Shown: positions 16,338 to 24,901 of the stretch, piece by piece
How the letters are laid out: each line of letters opens with the position of its first letter
How positions within the stretch are numbered: position 1 is the first letter of the stretch
Assembly (NCBI GenBank): GCA_036961445.1
Contig: JBALVO010000001.1
Span: 62,001-126,000, forward strand
DNA: 64,000 bases
Source of the DNA: JBALVO01 sp036961445
GTDB lineage: Bacteria > Pseudomonadota > Gammaproteobacteria > Pseudomonadales > Halieaceae
Reading direction: 5' to 3'
Program-made: the position numbers and the translations under genes
Notes under the pieces: model-generated
What the model saw: only the letters and a program-made list of their open reading frames with translations
Database searches by the model: none
What the model was told of the DNA's origin: nothing

Positions 16338-17690
16338 CTAAAGGGTGTTCAGGTATGCCAGTAAGTCGTTGATAGATTGCTCGTCCTGCAGTGAGCGGGC
16401 CATCAACACCATCTGGTGACCGTAAGTGTCTTGTTTGTGGGCGCCGCGAACGCCCAGTCTGAAATTTTCCAGTTGGCGCTTCAGGTACCAGTCCTGCTGT
16501 CCGGCTAGGCGCGGTGCCTGCAGCGCGTAGTTGCCCTGAGCCCGCGCGCCATGACAAGCGCCACAGGTATTGTAGTGAGCAGCGCCCTTGTCCGGGTTTC
16601 CACCCAGCGTGCCAGTGGACGAACTTGCCTCAAATGTCGCTATGTAGGCCGTCACGTTGCGGATAGCGCTATCGTCAGCCAGCATATTGGCCATGGGTGC
16701 CATCTGTTGGCCGAACACATCATCCTTGTGAGCGCCGCGAATACCGCGCTTGTAGTGGTTGAGCTGCCGTTGAATGTACCACTGGGGAAGTCCGGCCAGG
16801 CTCGGAGCGTTCATCGCGATATTTCCCTCGCCCTGCTGCCCGTGACAGGAAGCGCAGACCATAAACTGGTTTTTACCGACGGCTGGATCCCCTGGCACGA
16901 TCGCTTGCATCTCGGACCAGGTGGTCTGTTGAGCCAGCCAGCTGTCGAAATCACTTGCTTCGTCGACCACCGTATATCCACGCATTGTGTAATGGGCTAT
17001 ACCACACAGCTCCATACAGAGTATGTCGAATTTGCCGATGCGTGTGGGGGTGAACCATACATAGGTGACCATTCCTGGCACCAGATCCATTTTTACCCGG
17101 AACTGGGGTACGGCAAAGTCGTGTAGCACGTCCTTGGAGCGCAGCAGCACTTTTACCGGGCGGTCTACGGGCAGGTGTAATTCGTTGTTGAAAACCAGCA
17201 CATCGTCATTGCCAGCCGGATCATTGGCGTTCATACCAAAGGGGTTGTCGGGTCCGATGTAGCGGGCGTCGACCTCACCGAGTTTTCCGTCGGCTCCCGG
17301 CAAACGAAAATTCCATTGCCACTGAGAACCCAGGGCTTCTATCTCGTGGGCTTCTTCGGGCACGTCAACAAAATCCGCCCAGACAATCAACCCCGGTGCC
17401 AACATGGCGGCAACACCAACGGCGGTAATTGCGGTCAGCCAGATCTCGAGTTTTTTGTTCTCCGGTTCGTAGTGAGAGCGACGGGATGGGTCGTGGCGAA
17501 AGCGGTAGATGGCGTAGGCCAGAAACAGGTTTACCGCGACGAAAACAAAGCCGGTGATGTAGAAAGTAATATCAATGGTGGTATCGATTGCACCCCAATT
17601 GGAGGCCAGTGGGGTGAACCACCAGGGGCTTAACCAATGGAATAACAGGGACCCGATTACCAGCAGCACCAGAGCAATCACTAGCTTCAT
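16338..17690 (-). CDS. cytochrome c oxidase subunit II with two C-terminal cytochrome c domains
   Basis: A 450-residue subunit II. Two membrane helices (about 1-20 and 40-62, with another hydrophobic stretch near 85-105) precede a cupredoxin CuA domain with ligands His190, Cys225, Glu227, Cys229, His233 and Met236 (CMELCGIAH). Ordinary caa3 subunit II carries one cytochrome c; this one carries two: CASCH at 279-283 and CGACH at 376-380, each followed by a QMxxM-type methionine ligand region. The extra hemes should relay electrons to CuA. It is the first gene of the cox operon. Copper delivery would use the operon's sco gene. Confidence 0.93.
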   Translation of the reverse strand: MKLVIALVLLVIGSLLFHWLSPWWFTPLASNWGAIDTTIDITFYITGFVFVAVNLFLAYAIYRFRHDPSRRSHYEPENKKLEIWLTAITAVGVAAMLAPGLIVWADFVDVPEEAHEIEALGSQWQWNFRLPGADGKLGEVDARYIGPDNPFGMNANDPAGNDDVLVFNNELHLPVDRPVKVLLRSKDVLHDFAVPQFRVKMDLVPGMVTYVWFTPTRIGKFDILCMELCGIAHYTMRGYTVVDEASDFDSWLAQQTTWSEMQAIVPGDPAVGKNQFMVCASCHGQQGEGNIAMNAPSLAGLPQWYIQRQLNHYKRGIRGAHKDDVFGQQMAPMANMLADDSAIRNVTAYIATFEASSSTGTLGGNPDKGAAHYNTCGACHGARAQGNYALQAPRLAGQQDWYLKRQLENFRLGVRGAHKQDTYGHQMVLMARSLQDEQSINDLLAYLNTL

Positions 17691-17773
17691 AATGCCTTGT
17701 CCCCCTATTATTTTTGTTGGACGTTGGACGTTGGGCGGCGCGCCTGGTAGTGCGCTGCGGGTATTACAAGATC

Positions 17774-17796
17774 AAAAAATTCACGCCTTCACGGCG
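17774..17796 (-). terminator. weak intrinsic terminator before coxB
   Basis: On the minus strand CGCC-GTGAA-GGCG (17796-17784), with a possible extra G-U pair, is followed four bases later by six T (17779-17774). It overlaps the stop codon of the 17789-18343 gene. The short stem would allow read-through into coxB. Confidence 0.3.
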
Positions 17797-18343
17797 CGAG
17801 CTGCATAAAGCGATGCCATTTCCGTTGTGCGCCTACTACCCATCGCGGCGTCGAGTCACCTTCACCGGCGTCCCGAAGTTTGGGGTGTTCGCGCACGACA
17901 TTGTGCAGCAGATTTTCCTGCTCCGCGTCTACGTCCACAAAAAGAATATGCTTGCCGTGCTGGAGATCTTCCTGAAATCGGCGAAAGTCTGTATGGGGCT
18001 CTTGGATGCCAATAAGACCCCCCTCCCAGGTACAAAAACCGAGGACAATTACCGCGAGAAATATCGCCGGTACCCAGGTATAGGTTGCAGTGAGCCCCGA
18101 AAGCCAGAATACCAACAGTATTGCAGCGGCGGCGATGGCGCCGACGAGTGCACCGAGTTCGGTCCCGTGCACCACATCTTTTTTCAGAACCGCTTCGACT
18201 TCATGCAGATGGTGTGTTTTAACACCCGAGTCGTCTTCGCTAAGGACGTGAATTTGCGGCGTGCTGACCCCTGCCGATTCCAGATCACGCTCTACAATCT
18301 CAAGATCATCCAGGTCATCACTAACGTAATAGTGGCGTTTCAT
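17789..18343 (-). CDS. uncharacterised protein with two central membrane helices
   Basis: A 184-residue protein with a cytoplasmic N-terminal part (DDLDDLEIVERDLESAG), two adjacent membrane helices (about 75-95 and 99-120), and a polar C-terminal part containing a GKHILFVDVD strand. The shape is that of small membrane proteins related to general-stress/ferredoxin-like domains flanking a glycine-rich hairpin, but I do not assign a family function. ATG at 18343 was chosen because it has GAGGG about 9 bases upstream; the longer frame begins at 18370. It precedes coxB by 98 bases on the same strand and may share its promoter, partly attenuated by the hairpin between them. Confidence 0.65.
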   Translation of the reverse strand: MKRHYYVSDDLDDLEIVERDLESAGVSTPQIHVLSEDDSGVKTHHLHEVEAVLKKDVVHGTELGALVGAIAAAAILLVFWLSGLTATYTWVPAIFLAVIVLGFCTWEGGLIGIQEPHTDFRRFQEDLQHGKHILFVDVDAEQENLLHNVVREHPKLRDAGEGDSTPRWVVGAQRKWHRFMQLAP

Positions 18344-18727
18344 ACGGCGTGCCCTCATTGGTCTTGCCAACAGGGTGTTCAGACAGGCACTTATACATTC
18401 CGGTGTAAGTATCCGGCTGACAACCCAACTGTTGCCACGCCAAAACTATCCAGCAAACCGTGCTTTAAGTACTGACGTAAGCTTCGGCCAGAGTATAGCA
18501 CTGGGAAAATTGAATTCTGCCCAGCGTATGGAAAACGTCAAATTCCCTTGTTTTTTAGCTATTTTTGAAATAACAGATGATTGCCGTTATAGGAAAAGTG
18601 CATTAAAACAGTGCAAAAATTATTCAAAATCAAAATTTAATGACATAAATCCAATAAAACCCTGCTTTTATAGACTATTTTGTTTCTAAAAAAATTCTTT
18701 TAAGCGGCGTTAGTCATTAAAATCGCG
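18344..18727. other. AT-rich intergenic region upstream of the cox cluster
   Basis: About 384 bases. It must hold the promoter of the 17789-18343 gene and perhaps of the cox operon. An imperfect dyad, ACTTATAC...GTGTAAGT, lies near 18389-18410. From 18540 on the sequence becomes strongly AT-rich and includes a T-run (minus strand, near 18695) shortly after the stop of the downstream-oriented quinone oxidoreductase gene, possibly a weak terminator. A plus-strand frame (18375-18689) looks non-coding. Confidence 0.4.
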
Positions 18728-19720
18728 CTACATCGCCAGAACTATCTTGCCCATGTGCTGCCCGCTCTGCATGTGATTCTGTGCTTGCTCCACGTCTTCA
18801 AGTGGATAGATGCAAGCCACAATAGGCCTGATTGCGCCGCTTTCCAGATGGGGGTATACATGCTCAAGGATCTCCCTGACCATAATAGCCTTCTGTGCAA
18901 ACGTCTGGGCGCGCAGGGTTGAGCCGGTTATCGTGAGGCGCTTCATTAACAGCGGCGCGAAATTTACTTCTGCGCTAAATCCGCGGATGAACGCAATGTA
19001 AACGATGCGGCCCTCCGGTGCGGCGATATTGATGTTTTTCTGAATGAAATCACCCCCGGCCATATCCAGGATGACGTTGATTTTGTTATTCACCCCCAAC
19101 TCTTCCAGAATCCGTTCAAAATCTTCGGTCTTGTAGTTGATGGCCCGCGTGGCTCCGAGTTTCTGCAGGGCCTGGCACTTTTCGTCAGTGCCTGCGGTGG
19201 TATAGACCTCGCTGCCCAGTGTTTTACAGATAGCGATGCCCAGGGTGCCGATGCCGCTGGCACCACCGTGAAGCAGAACCTTTTCTCCGGGCTGTAACGC
19301 AGCTCGTTGAAAGATGTTATGCCACACTGTGAGTAGCGCTTCTGGCAGGGATGCGGCTTCGGCCATGGAGAAACCGGCGGGAACCGGCAGGCACTGGGAT
19401 ACCGGCGCTACCGCATAATCGGCGTAGCCACCACCGTGGGTGAGGGCGCAGACTTTGTCACCAGCCTGCCAGTTACTGACTTCAGCGCCCACTGCGAGTA
19501 TCTCACCTGCTACTTCCAGACCCATGACGGGGGATGCATCCGCCGGGGGTGGGTACAGGCCTTTGCGTTGCAGCAGGTCGGCGCGATTCAGGCCGGCGGC
19601 GCTTACCTTGATGAGTACCTCGTCAGGGCCCGGGGTGGGTATGGCATCGCGCTCGATGCTGAGGCTGTGATCATCGCTATTGATGGCCACAAAGCGCCGT
19701 TGGGAAGGTGTATTACTCAT
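18728..19720 (-). CDS. NAD(P)H quinone oxidoreductase, PIG3/QorA-like MDR family
   Basis: A 330-residue zinc-independent medium-chain dehydrogenase. The N-terminal GroES-like domain has GLNRADLLQRKGLYPPP, a signature of the TP53I3/PIG3 group; the Rossmann part has HGGASGIGTLGIAICK and a full-length C-terminus. These enzymes reduce quinones or enones with NADPH in the cytoplasm. It follows the racemase-like gene (57 bases) on the same strand and may reduce an enoyl or quinone intermediate of that pathway; this link is inferred from position only. Confidence 0.85.
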   Translation of the reverse strand: MSNTPSQRRFVAINSDDHSLSIERDAIPTPGPDEVLIKVSAAGLNRADLLQRKGLYPPPADASPVMGLEVAGEILAVGAEVSNWQAGDKVCALTHGGGYADYAVAPVSQCLPVPAGFSMAEAASLPEALLTVWHNIFQRAALQPGEKVLLHGGASGIGTLGIAICKTLGSEVYTTAGTDEKCQALQKLGATRAINYKTEDFERILEELGVNNKINVILDMAGGDFIQKNINIAAPEGRIVYIAFIRGFSAEVNFAPLLMKRLTITGSTLRAQTFAQKAIMVREILEHVYPHLESGAIRPIVACIYPLEDVEQAQNHMQSGQHMGKIVLAM

Positions 19721-19777
19721 GTTTGCTCCAGGGGAGTGTGCTTTTAATGGGCTATCTCAGAGCGCCTAGTATAGGGT

Positions 19778-20932
19778 TTATTGGCTGGCGCCCACCACCG
19801 CCTTTGACGCAATCTTTGCGCTAATCTCGGCTTCGCTGAATCCAAAATCGCGCAAGATGTCCTCGCTGTGCTCTCCTAATTTCGCTGCACTGCCGCGCAG
19901 TTCGGCCTGTGTTCGGCTAAAGCGCGGAGCCGGGGCTGGCTGCCAGTAGTCACCATCGTCGATAAACGAGTTGCGAGCCTGATGGTGGGGATGATGGCGA
20001 ACCTCGCTCATGGACAGTACCGGGGCGTAGCAGACATCCACGCCTTCGAAGATGGCATCCCATTGGTCACGGGTTTTACCTTTGATGATTTGCGTCATTG
20101 CGTGTTTCATCGCGGGCCATTGATCCATATCCCACTGGCTCTCAAAGGCGGCTGCTTCCTCTCCCAGCGTGTTCAGCAGCGCCGCGTAGAATTGCGGTTC
20201 TATGGCACCCAGGGAAATATATTTTGCGTCGGCTGTTTCATAGACCTCATAAAAATGAGCGCCGCCATCAAGAAAATTTGTGCCGCGCTCTTCGCTCCAG
20301 AAGCCGGCCTGACTGGCGGCGAAGGTGCTGGCCATCAAGGTCGCCGCCCCGTCGATCATGGCGGCATCTATTACCTGTCCAAGGCCGGAGTTTTTAGCTT
20401 CCAGTAGTGCACACACTATGCCATAGGCCAGCATCAGGCCGCCCCCACCGAAATCACCCACCAGGTTGAGTGGGATGGCTGGCTTTTCCCCGGCTCGTCC
20501 CATGCTGTGCAAGGCGCCGGATAGAGCGATGTAGTTCAGGTCGTGTCCCGCTGTCTGTGACATGGGGCCGTCCTGGCCCCAGCCGGTCATGCGACCATAG
20601 ACCAGGGCGGGGTTTCTCTGCAGGCAGATATCCGGTCCCAGGCCAAGGCGTTCCATTACGCCGGGCCGGTTGCCTTCCAGCAATGCATCCGCTTTCTCTA
20701 GCAATTGCAAAATGGTGGCGACGCCTTCGGCTTGTTTGAGATCGACGCATATGCAGCGTTTGCCACGATTGAGAAAGTCCAGTCGGGGCTCCTGGGCATT
20801 GCTGAACATGCTCCCGCCAGGACGCTCTACGCGGATAACATCGGCCCCCATGTCTGCCAGGGACATGGCGGCGAAAGGCCCCGGTCCGATACCGGCGATT
20901 TCAATAATAACCAGGCCTTTGAGTGGTCCCAT
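19778..20932 (-). CDS. class III CoA-transferase family, alpha-methylacyl-CoA racemase-like
   Basis: A 384-residue CaiB/BaiF family protein. It matches the alpha-methylacyl-CoA racemase branch rather than CoA-transferases: His130 (AGHDLNY) and Asp160 (VGDFGGGG) are spaced exactly like the catalytic His126/Asp156 of the Mycobacterium tuberculosis racemase, and LNRGKRCICVDLK and GNRPGVMERLGLGP are family blocks. Such enzymes epimerise 2-methylacyl-CoA thioesters so that beta-oxidation can proceed on branched side chains (isoprenoids, sterols, bile acids). It may form an operon with the quinone oxidoreductase gene downstream. The tetR gene ends 77 bases upstream. Confidence 0.85.
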   Translation of the reverse strand: MGPLKGLVIIEIAGIGPGPFAAMSLADMGADVIRVERPGGSMFSNAQEPRLDFLNRGKRCICVDLKQAEGVATILQLLEKADALLEGNRPGVMERLGLGPDICLQRNPALVYGRMTGWGQDGPMSQTAGHDLNYIALSGALHSMGRAGEKPAIPLNLVGDFGGGGLMLAYGIVCALLEAKNSGLGQVIDAAMIDGAATLMASTFAASQAGFWSEERGTNFLDGGAHFYEVYETADAKYISLGAIEPQFYAALLNTLGEEAAAFESQWDMDQWPAMKHAMTQIIKGKTRDQWDAIFEGVDVCYAPVLSMSEVRHHPHHQARNSFIDDGDYWQPAPAPRFSRTQAELRGSAAKLGEHSEDILRDFGFSEAEISAKIASKAVVGASQ

Positions 20933-21008
20933 GATGATGTCCCGAAAGTGTTAATAGCGTTGAGCAGGATGTCGTTTTGCTGTGGCTGCGACAATGGCGC
21001 CGGGGGTC

Positions 21009-21632
21009 TTATGTGTTGTCTTTGCAGATCAGGTGCTCAAACAACAACCTGGCCTCTTCAAGTTTGGCGAAGATCGGATAATCGCTGTTCATTGCCCAGG
21101 TGGTGGTCAATGTATTGAGGGTACCCACTACCACGGTGGCCAGTATTTCTGCCGAAAACGTGGTTTGTACGTCACCCAATTCAATGCCAGCGGTGATCAG
21201 GCGGGTAAAACTGGCGCTGGCGGAGTTGCCGATCTCTCGTTGTTTCTCCGTGTCTTCAGCGAACGTGGAAGGCGCTATCAATATCAGCTGGCGATCGATG
21301 TCATCATAGCCGGAGAAATTGGATTCGATGTAATCGATCATGGCTTCAAGTCGGCTGCGGGTCGATTGGTGATTTTCCATGAGCAGGCGCAGCATCGGCT
21401 CTGACTGGTTATAGAGGCGAGAGATACCCAGGCCACCCAGCAAAGCGTGTTTATTGGGGAAGTGACCGTAGAAAGTGCGACGGGCAACATCGGCCTCCAC
21501 GCAGATCTGCTCGATGCTGGTGCCTTCCATGCCCTGTTGCTTGAACAGCTTATAGGCGGCGTCCTCAATGCGGCTGCGGATCTCTTGCTTGCGCTTCTCG
21601 CGACGACCCACCGGGGCCTCTGCCGTGTTCAT
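21009..21632 (-). CDS. TetR family repressor
   Basis: A 207-residue TetR/AcrR regulator. The N-terminal helix-turn-helix spans about residues 15-62 (IEDAAYKLFKQQGMEGTSIEQICVEADV region, then ARRTFYGHFPNKHAL). The C-terminal half is the ligand/dimer domain, not recognisable further. ATG at 21632 is preferred; an upstream TTG at 21656 would add eight residues. It is divergent from the five-gene catabolic operon starting at 21769 and is the obvious candidate to control both directions, with a palindrome in its own promoter. An inducer related to the operon's substrate is inferred. Confidence 0.88.
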   Translation of the reverse strand: MNTAEAPVGRREKRKQEIRSRIEDAAYKLFKQQGMEGTSIEQICVEADVARRTFYGHFPNKHALLGGLGISRLYNQSEPMLRLLMENHQSTRSRLEAMIDYIESNFSGYDDIDRQLILIAPSTFAEDTEKQREIGNSASASFTRLITAGIELGDVQTTFSAEILATVVVGTLNTLTTTWAMNSDYPIFAKLEEARLLFEHLICKDNT

Positions 21633-21666
21633 GAAAATTCCGTAATGTGGTTGCAATCAGGCATAC

Positions 21667-21695
21667 ATTAAACTATTTTGTATACAAATGTGCAA
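21667..21695 (-). promoter_or_regulatory. tetR promoter with operator palindrome in the spacer
   Basis: Minus strand: TTGCAC (21695-21690), a 17-base spacer, then TTTAAT (21672-21667), 5 of 6 matches to the -10 consensus. The spacer contains a perfect 12-base palindrome TTTGTATACAAA at 21677-21688. A repressor bound there would occlude tetR transcription and overlap the start region of the divergent operon. A second short dyad, TTACT-AAC-AGTAA, lies at 21717-21729, nearer the catabolic operon. Binding is inferred. Confidence 0.55.
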
Positions 21696-21768
21696 GGTTG
21701 CGCATATGTCACCTTATTACTAACAGTAACAACGTCAACCCAGAGTCAATTCGTTAGAGTGCCTGAAA

Positions 21769-22983
21769 ATGTCTGAGCGTTTAATCGTGGTGTCAACTGA
21801 CTGCCACGCTGGCTTGCCCATCGCCGATTACAAGCCTTACGTCGAATCCAAATATCACGAGATTATGGATATCGCAGTGCCGGTCCAACTGGAAATGATG
21901 GACAAGGCAGAGCAGAGCTTCCTGATCAAGGAAATTAATGACGAGTGGCGAGCGCCCATTGCGCAGCAGCTGACCGGGGCATGGGATTACCATGAGCGTC
22001 AGAAGATGCTGGCCGGTGATGGCATTTCCGCGGAAGTGATTTTTCCCGATGGCATAACCGAAAATAACACGCCACCGTTTGGTGCGGGTCTGGGTTTGTC
22101 GTCCCGGGATATGGTGCCGGAACTGCAATGGGCGGGAGCCATGGCGCACAATCGTTGGTTGGCTGAGTTTTGTGCCAATGATCCTGCTCGGCATATCGGC
22201 GTCGCTTCTATTCCACTGCTATGGGATGTACAACAGGCGGTAGAAGCGGTCCGCTGGTGTGTGGACAACGGACTATCATCGGTGATGATTCCCACCCTGT
22301 GGGGCGAGCACTCTCCTTATCACGACACTAAATACGATCCGTTCTGGGAAGTGTGCGAGGACCTCGGTGTCATTATTCACTTTCACTCCGGGCCGGCGCC
22401 ACACCCGGAGTATTTTGGCTCGAACTGGCCTCAGGAAGATCGCAGTGAACAACTTCCCGGGGCCATGGGCATTTATGTGTCCGAGGTGATGTGGTGGTTG
22501 TATCGCCCCCTCACTTTTATGATCTGGGGGGGTGTCTTCGAGCGCTTTTCCAGGCTCAAGGCAGTCATCGTTGAAGGTGGCACCATGTTTATGTTGCCAC
22601 CCTGGCTGCGCCTGCTGGATCACAATTACCACGACGTGCAATTTTCCGCCAAGCTGGGGGATTTTCGCACTCATCTGTCCATGGCGCCCAGTGAGTACTA
22701 TCAGCGCAACATCGCCATAGGGGCCTCCTGTGTGCCGCGGCGTGACCTGGACATACGCGATGCTATCGGCCTGGAGAAGATTATGTGGGGTAGCGATTAT
22801 CCGCACCCTGAGGGAACCTGGCCGCATACTCCGGCCTACCTGCAAGAGACTTTCGCAGATTTCCCCGAAGCCGATGGCCGCAAAATCCTGGGTGATAACG
22901 CCATAGCGTTTTATGGACTGGATCGCACCAGGCTGCAATTGGTAGCCGATAAAATTGGCCCCGAAGCCACGATTTTCAACTGA
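21769..22983 (+). CDS. amidohydrolase family (TIM-barrel) protein
   Basis: A 404-residue member of the amidohydrolase-related family (PF04909 type), which includes decarboxylases and C-C or C-N hydrolases with a single metal site. A DCH metal motif is near the N-terminus (STDCHAG, residues 9-15); the later HFHSGPAPHP and WGSDYPHPEG blocks supply the remaining histidine and the catalytic aspartate. No signal peptide, so cytoplasmic. First gene of the TetR-controlled operon; 20 bases before the Rieske gene. A hydrolytic or decarboxylating step on a ring-derived acid is plausible, but the substrate is unknown. Confidence 0.85.
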   Translation: MSERLIVVSTDCHAGLPIADYKPYVESKYHEIMDIAVPVQLEMMDKAEQSFLIKEINDEWRAPIAQQLTGAWDYHERQKMLAGDGISAEVIFPDGITENNTPPFGAGLGLSSRDMVPELQWAGAMAHNRWLAEFCANDPARHIGVASIPLLWDVQQAVEAVRWCVDNGLSSVMIPTLWGEHSPYHDTKYDPFWEVCEDLGVIIHFHSGPAPHPEYFGSNWPQEDRSEQLPGAMGIYVSEVMWWLYRPLTFMIWGGVFERFSRLKAVIVEGGTMFMLPPWLRLLDHNYHDVQFSAKLGDFRTHLSMAPSEYYQRNIAIGASCVPRRDLDIRDAIGLEKIMWGSDYPHPEGTWPHTPAYLQETFADFPEADGRKILGDNAIAFYGLDRTRLQLVADKIGPEATIFN

Positions 22984-23003
22984 TTTATAACGATGAGAAA
23001 TGG

Positions 23004-23984
23004 ATGAATGACATGAGTATTGTAGAAGCGTGTGAATCCAAGACCAATACCACCCCGGAATTTCCAATGGGCTGGTATTCAGTGTCACGCAGCCAGGAGT
23101 TACTGGTAGGTGAGGTTAAATCTGTGCAGGCTTTCGATCGGGAGCTAGTGCTATATCGTACTCGCTCAGGAGAGGCGGTATTACAAGACGCCTATTGCCC
23201 CCACCTCGGCGCGAACCTGGGTGTGGAAGGTCGGGTAGTCGGCGAGTCCATTCGCTGTCCGTTTCATGGCTGGCGCTTTGGTAAGGCGGGAATGTGTGAA
23301 GAAATTCCCTATTGTGAGGAAATCCCCGAACGAGCCCGTCTCCGTACCTGGCATACTGGCGAGATAAACGGTGAAGTCTATGTCTGGTTCCACCCGGAGA
23401 ATACTGGCCCACAGTGGGAACTGCCGGAACTGCCGGAACTGGGCGACCCCAATTGGACGGCCCCGCGCTATGCGGAATTTCTGGTGCCGGCTCATGTGCA
23501 GGATATCGCGGAAAACTCCTGCGACCCGGTGCACTTCCAGTATGTGCACCGCCAGCCTGATGTGCCGCCATCAACTGTGACTATCGAGGATAACGGCCGC
23601 ATCCTGCACCTGAAATCAGATGCCAGTAATGCACCGATTCCCAGTCAGTTGCATGCCATTGTTTTCAACCCCGGTTTTGCCCTGGTGCGCAATACCTATG
23701 GCCCGGGAGCAGAGATGGTGATGTACAACAGCGCCCAGCCAATTAATCGTCATGAGACCAAAATGCGCTGGACCCTGACGGTACGCCGGGAGATCGAGGA
23801 CCTGGCAGGTGATGATGTTATGAAAGGTATTATCGATGGCCTCAGTGATGATTATCCTATCTGGGCAAACAAGGTGCATAAACGTCGGCCGGTTTTCTGC
23901 AAGGGCGACGAGACGCTGGTGATGTTTCGCAAATGGGTGCGCCAGTTCTATCAGACTGAAAATGATAAAAGGGAGATTGCCTGA
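23004..23984 (+). CDS. Rieske non-heme iron oxygenase, KshA-like
   Basis: A 326-residue terminal oxygenase. The Rieske [2Fe-2S] ligands are Cys65/His67 (CPHLG) and Cys85/His88 (CPFHGW). The mononuclear iron site follows the bridging ENSCDPVHFQYVH pattern: Asp173, His176 and His181. The arrangement and length are like ketosteroid 9-alpha-hydroxylase oxygenase (KshA) and related monooxygenases acting on alicyclic substrates. It needs an electron-transfer reductase, and none is encoded nearby, so a shared reductase is expected. Start alternatives are ATG 23004 and ATG 23013. It is 2 bases before the SDR gene, so tightly co-translated. Confidence 0.88.
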   Translation: MNDMSIVEACESKTNTTPEFPMGWYSVSRSQELLVGEVKSVQAFDRELVLYRTRSGEAVLQDAYCPHLGANLGVEGRVVGESIRCPFHGWRFGKAGMCEEIPYCEEIPERARLRTWHTGEINGEVYVWFHPENTGPQWELPELPELGDPNWTAPRYAEFLVPAHVQDIAENSCDPVHFQYVHRQPDVPPSTVTIEDNGRILHLKSDASNAPIPSQLHAIVFNPGFALVRNTYGPGAEMVMYNSAQPINRHETKMRWTLTVRREIEDLAGDDVMKGIIDGLSDDYPIWANKVHKRRPVFCKGDETLVMFRKWVRQFYQTENDKREIA

Positions 23985-23986
23985 AC

Positions 23987-24868
23987 ATGAAGGATTTCAG
24001 CGGTAAAGTCGCGGTAATCACCGGCGGCGCGAGTGGCGTGGGACGCTCGCTTGCGTTTGCCCTTGGCCGACGCGGCGCAAAAATAGCGGTTGGCGACGTA
24101 GATAAGGCGGCGATGGCACAGGTGCAATCCGACCTGGGCGGCGAAGGTATTGAGGCGATTGTCGAGTACTGCGATGTCACTTCCCTCGATAGCCTTAATA
24201 ACCTGGCGGATAAGGCGCAGGCCTCTTTTGGTGGCATGCATCTGGTTTTTGCCAATGCCGGTATCGGCGCAGGCGAATCCGGGGCCATGTGGGATTATTC
24301 GGAGAAAGACTGGCAGTGGTGTCTCAATGTGAATTTATGGGGCGTGATTAACTCCATTCGCGCGTTCATGCCCAGACTTATGGCGCAGAATGAGGAGGCG
24401 CACTTTGTGGTCACCGGATCGGGTAACGGTGCATTTCTAGTCTATCCGGATCAGCCTATTTATACCGCCAGCAAAGCGGCGGTGCATGCTATCACCGAGA
24501 ACCTGCATTATCAGGTTAGCGCGGCCGATAGTCCCGTGAAAGTCAGCGCACTGTTCCCCGGTCCGCATGTCGTGGACACCGGGTTGTTTAATTCCGGGCG
24601 TGTGCGTCCGCAGGATTTGAAAAAAGACGTTGAAGGCAATGAATCGGGTATCAGCTCGGTCGATGATATGAAGAAAATGTGTGCGGAGTTCGGCATCGAA
24701 TTGCAGACGACGCACCCGGACGAGGTTGCCGAAATGGCAATACAGGGGTTACACAAGGATGCCTTCTGGTTATTGGCCACTACCCCTGATACCGATGAAA
24801 AAATCCGTGCGCGAGCCGAGATGATTCTTAACCGTGAAACTCCGGTGCCCAATATGGTGGGCGCTTAA
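23987..24868 (+). CDS. short-chain dehydrogenase/reductase
   Basis: A 293-residue classical SDR. The nucleotide motif TGGASGVG is at 12-19, NAG at 90-92, and the catalytic set is Ser145, Tyr159 and Lys163 (YTASK). The aspartate after the second strand (GDVD) points to NAD(H). It likely oxidises or reduces a hydroxyl/keto group produced by the Rieske enzyme. Third gene of the operon; the gap to the next gene is 33 bases with AAGGGAAAAG just upstream of the next start. Confidence 0.88.
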   Translation: MKDFSGKVAVITGGASGVGRSLAFALGRRGAKIAVGDVDKAAMAQVQSDLGGEGIEAIVEYCDVTSLDSLNNLADKAQASFGGMHLVFANAGIGAGESGAMWDYSEKDWQWCLNVNLWGVINSIRAFMPRLMAQNEEAHFVVTGSGNGAFLVYPDQPIYTASKAAVHAITENLHYQVSAADSPVKVSALFPGPHVVDTGLFNSGRVRPQDLKKDVEGNESGISSVDDMKKMCAEFGIELQTTHPDEVAEMAIQGLHKDAFWLLATTPDTDEKIRARAEMILNRETPVPNMVGA

Positions 24869-24901
24869 ACTAAAATTTCCACAATTCATAAGGGAAAAGA
24901 T

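Noticed and set aside
17714..18475. 253-residue plus-strand frame over the 193-codon gene
   Set aside because: Antisense to a gene with a ribosome site and membrane helices; no family resemblance.
18375..18689. 104-residue plus-strand frame upstream of the cox cluster
   Set aside because: AT-rich, no ribosome site, no family; treated as intergenic.
22276..23088. 270-residue minus-strand frame across amidohydrolase and Rieske genes
   Set aside because: Antisense shadow of two clearly coding genes.
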